Positions 63,494 to 64,000 of a stretch of 64,000 nt of DNA are shown one piece after another. The stretch's first letter is position 1; each line of letters starts with the position of its first letter. Made by a program: the position numbers and the translations under genes. A model generated the notes under the pieces. It ran no database searches, was not told where the DNA came from, and was given only the letters and a program-made list of their open reading frames with translations. Location: the NCBI RefSeq assembly GCF_001953055.1, contig NZ_CP019044.1:1922001-1986000 (forward strand), read 5' to 3'. This DNA is from Salaquimonas pukyongi. Its GTDB lineage: Bacteria; Pseudomonadota; Alphaproteobacteria; Rhizobiales; Rhizobiaceae.

Positions 63494-64000
63494 TCAGATC
63501 CGGTTGATGGGCACCTTGAGCATCGGCTTGCCGTCGGGGTCCGTCGGCACGTTCCCCGCCCGCATGTTGACCTGCAGCGAAGGAAGGATCAGCTTGGGCA
63601 TGTCGAGTTGCGCATCGCGTTCGGTGCGAAAGCGGATGAAATCCTCGCGGCTCTTGCCGCCCCCAACGTGAATGTTGTGTGCCTTCTCCTCGCCCACCGA
63701 GGTTTCCCATTTGATATCGCGCCCGTTCGGCCCGTAATCGTGGCACATGAACAGGCGCATATCGTCCGGCAGCGCCAGAAGCTTCTGGATTGAGTCATAG
63801 AGCACGCCGGCATCGCCGCCCGGAAAATCGGCCCGTGCCGAACCTCCATCGGGCATGAACAGCGTGTCGCCAACAAAGGCCGCATTGCCCATGACATGGG
63901 TCATGCAGGCCGGCGTGTGGCCAGGCGTATAGATGACGAAGGCCGGCATGCTGCCGATGGTGTAGGTATCACCGTCCTTGAACAGGGCATCGAACTGCGA
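63494..64000 (-). CDS. MBL-fold metallo-hydrolase, persulfide dioxygenase-like (5' end outside window)
   Basis: The visible 168 residues are the C-terminal part of a metallo-beta-lactamase-fold protein; the gene continues beyond the right edge. Ligand-bearing text includes TPGHTPACMTH, FVGDTLFMPDGGSARADFPGGDA and MCHDYGPNGRDIKWET. This matches ETHE1/Blh-type persulfide dioxygenase relatives, some of which oxidise glutathione persulfide to sulfite. No rhodanese or regulator is seen in the window. The upstream HxHxDH motif lies beyond the window. Confidence 0.85.
   Translation of the reverse strand, partial: SQFDALFKDGDTYTIGSMPAFVIYTPGHTPACMTHVMGNAAFVGDTLFMPDGGSARADFPGGDAGVLYDSIQKLLALPDDMRLFMCHDYGPNGRDIKWETSVGEEKAHNIHVGGGKSREDFIRFRTERDAQLDMPKLILPSLQVNMRAGNVPTDPDGKPMLKVPINRI

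Noticed and set aside
1-64000. tRNA genes, rRNA, CRISPR arrays, insertion sequences, prophage or integrase genes
   Set aside because: I looked in the intergenic gaps and found no cloverleaf-like sequence, direct-repeat array or transposase/integrase text.

Overview
The window looks like a piece of the chromosome of an alphaproteobacterium, most likely Hyphomicrobiales (Rhizobiales) or a close marine relative. This is inferred from family content: an Anbu/alpha-E/transglutaminase/ATP-grasp operon, class II DAHP synthase, DUF1289 next to a TIGR02281-type aspartic protease, a PleC/DivJ-like kinase and a PotD-type transporter with creatinase. GC content is high throughout and genes are densely packed. 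I see no rRNA, tRNA, CRISPR array, insertion sequence or prophage. The left edge cuts the 3' end of a creatinase gene and the right edge cuts the 5' end of a metallo-beta-lactamase-fold gene.

Layout. 0-6.2 kb (- strand): an ABC importer (ATPase, binding protein, two permeases) followed by creatinase. 6.4-8.1 kb: ttcA and rpsD. 8.2-14.0 kb (- strand): the Anbu operon (ATP-grasp, alpha-E, transglutaminase, Anbu protease), preceded by overlapping PAP2 phosphatase and murI genes. 14-20 kb (- strand): small periplasmic protein, GFA-type zinc protein, class II aroG, gamma-glutamylcyclotransferase with glutathione reductase, DUF2059, rpiA. 20.3-24.4 kb: gph, a double PRC-barrel protein, a GGDEF/EAL protein and, between the last two, a candidate small RNA. 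24.7-29.8 kb: fumarase, a two-gene cassette of unknown function, a sulfatase, TerC. 29.9-36.8 kb (+ strand): a molybdenum-cofactor run, moaA, EamA, MFS, fdhD, mobA, mobB, moeA, the last four overlapping. 36.8-49.5 kb: acyltransferase, cytochrome b561, a frameshifted penicillin acylase, alkD, thioredoxin-like, Lrp, UDG, GST, nuclease, an orphan histidine kinase, cobT, DUF1289, aspartic protease. 49.5-64 kb: TSUP exporter, L,D-transpeptidase, dusA, pntAB, malonyl-CoA decarboxylase, a kynurenine operon, adenine deaminase, SulP, and a partial MBL hydrolase.

How the genes work together. The first operon probably imports and hydrolyses creatine or a related guanidino compound. The kynUA operon degrades tryptophan; its third gene, an alpha/beta hydrolase, could supply the otherwise missing formylkynurenine formamidase step. 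mobA, mobB, moeA and fdhD together suggest molybdenum-dependent formate oxidation elsewhere in the genome. gor and the cyclotransferase form a glutathione pair. The Anbu operon is a real but poorly understood system that seems to couple peptide-bond or amide synthesis to a proteasome-like protease.

Most notable for a second look: the Anbu operon with D-glutamate supply (murI) just upstream; the creatinase-linked importer; a candidate sRNA at 22104-22177 with a C-rich loop and U7 tail; the alpha/beta hydrolase in the kyn operon; and two single-base frameshifts (creatinase, penicillin acylase), both beside G4 runs, which may be sequencing errors.
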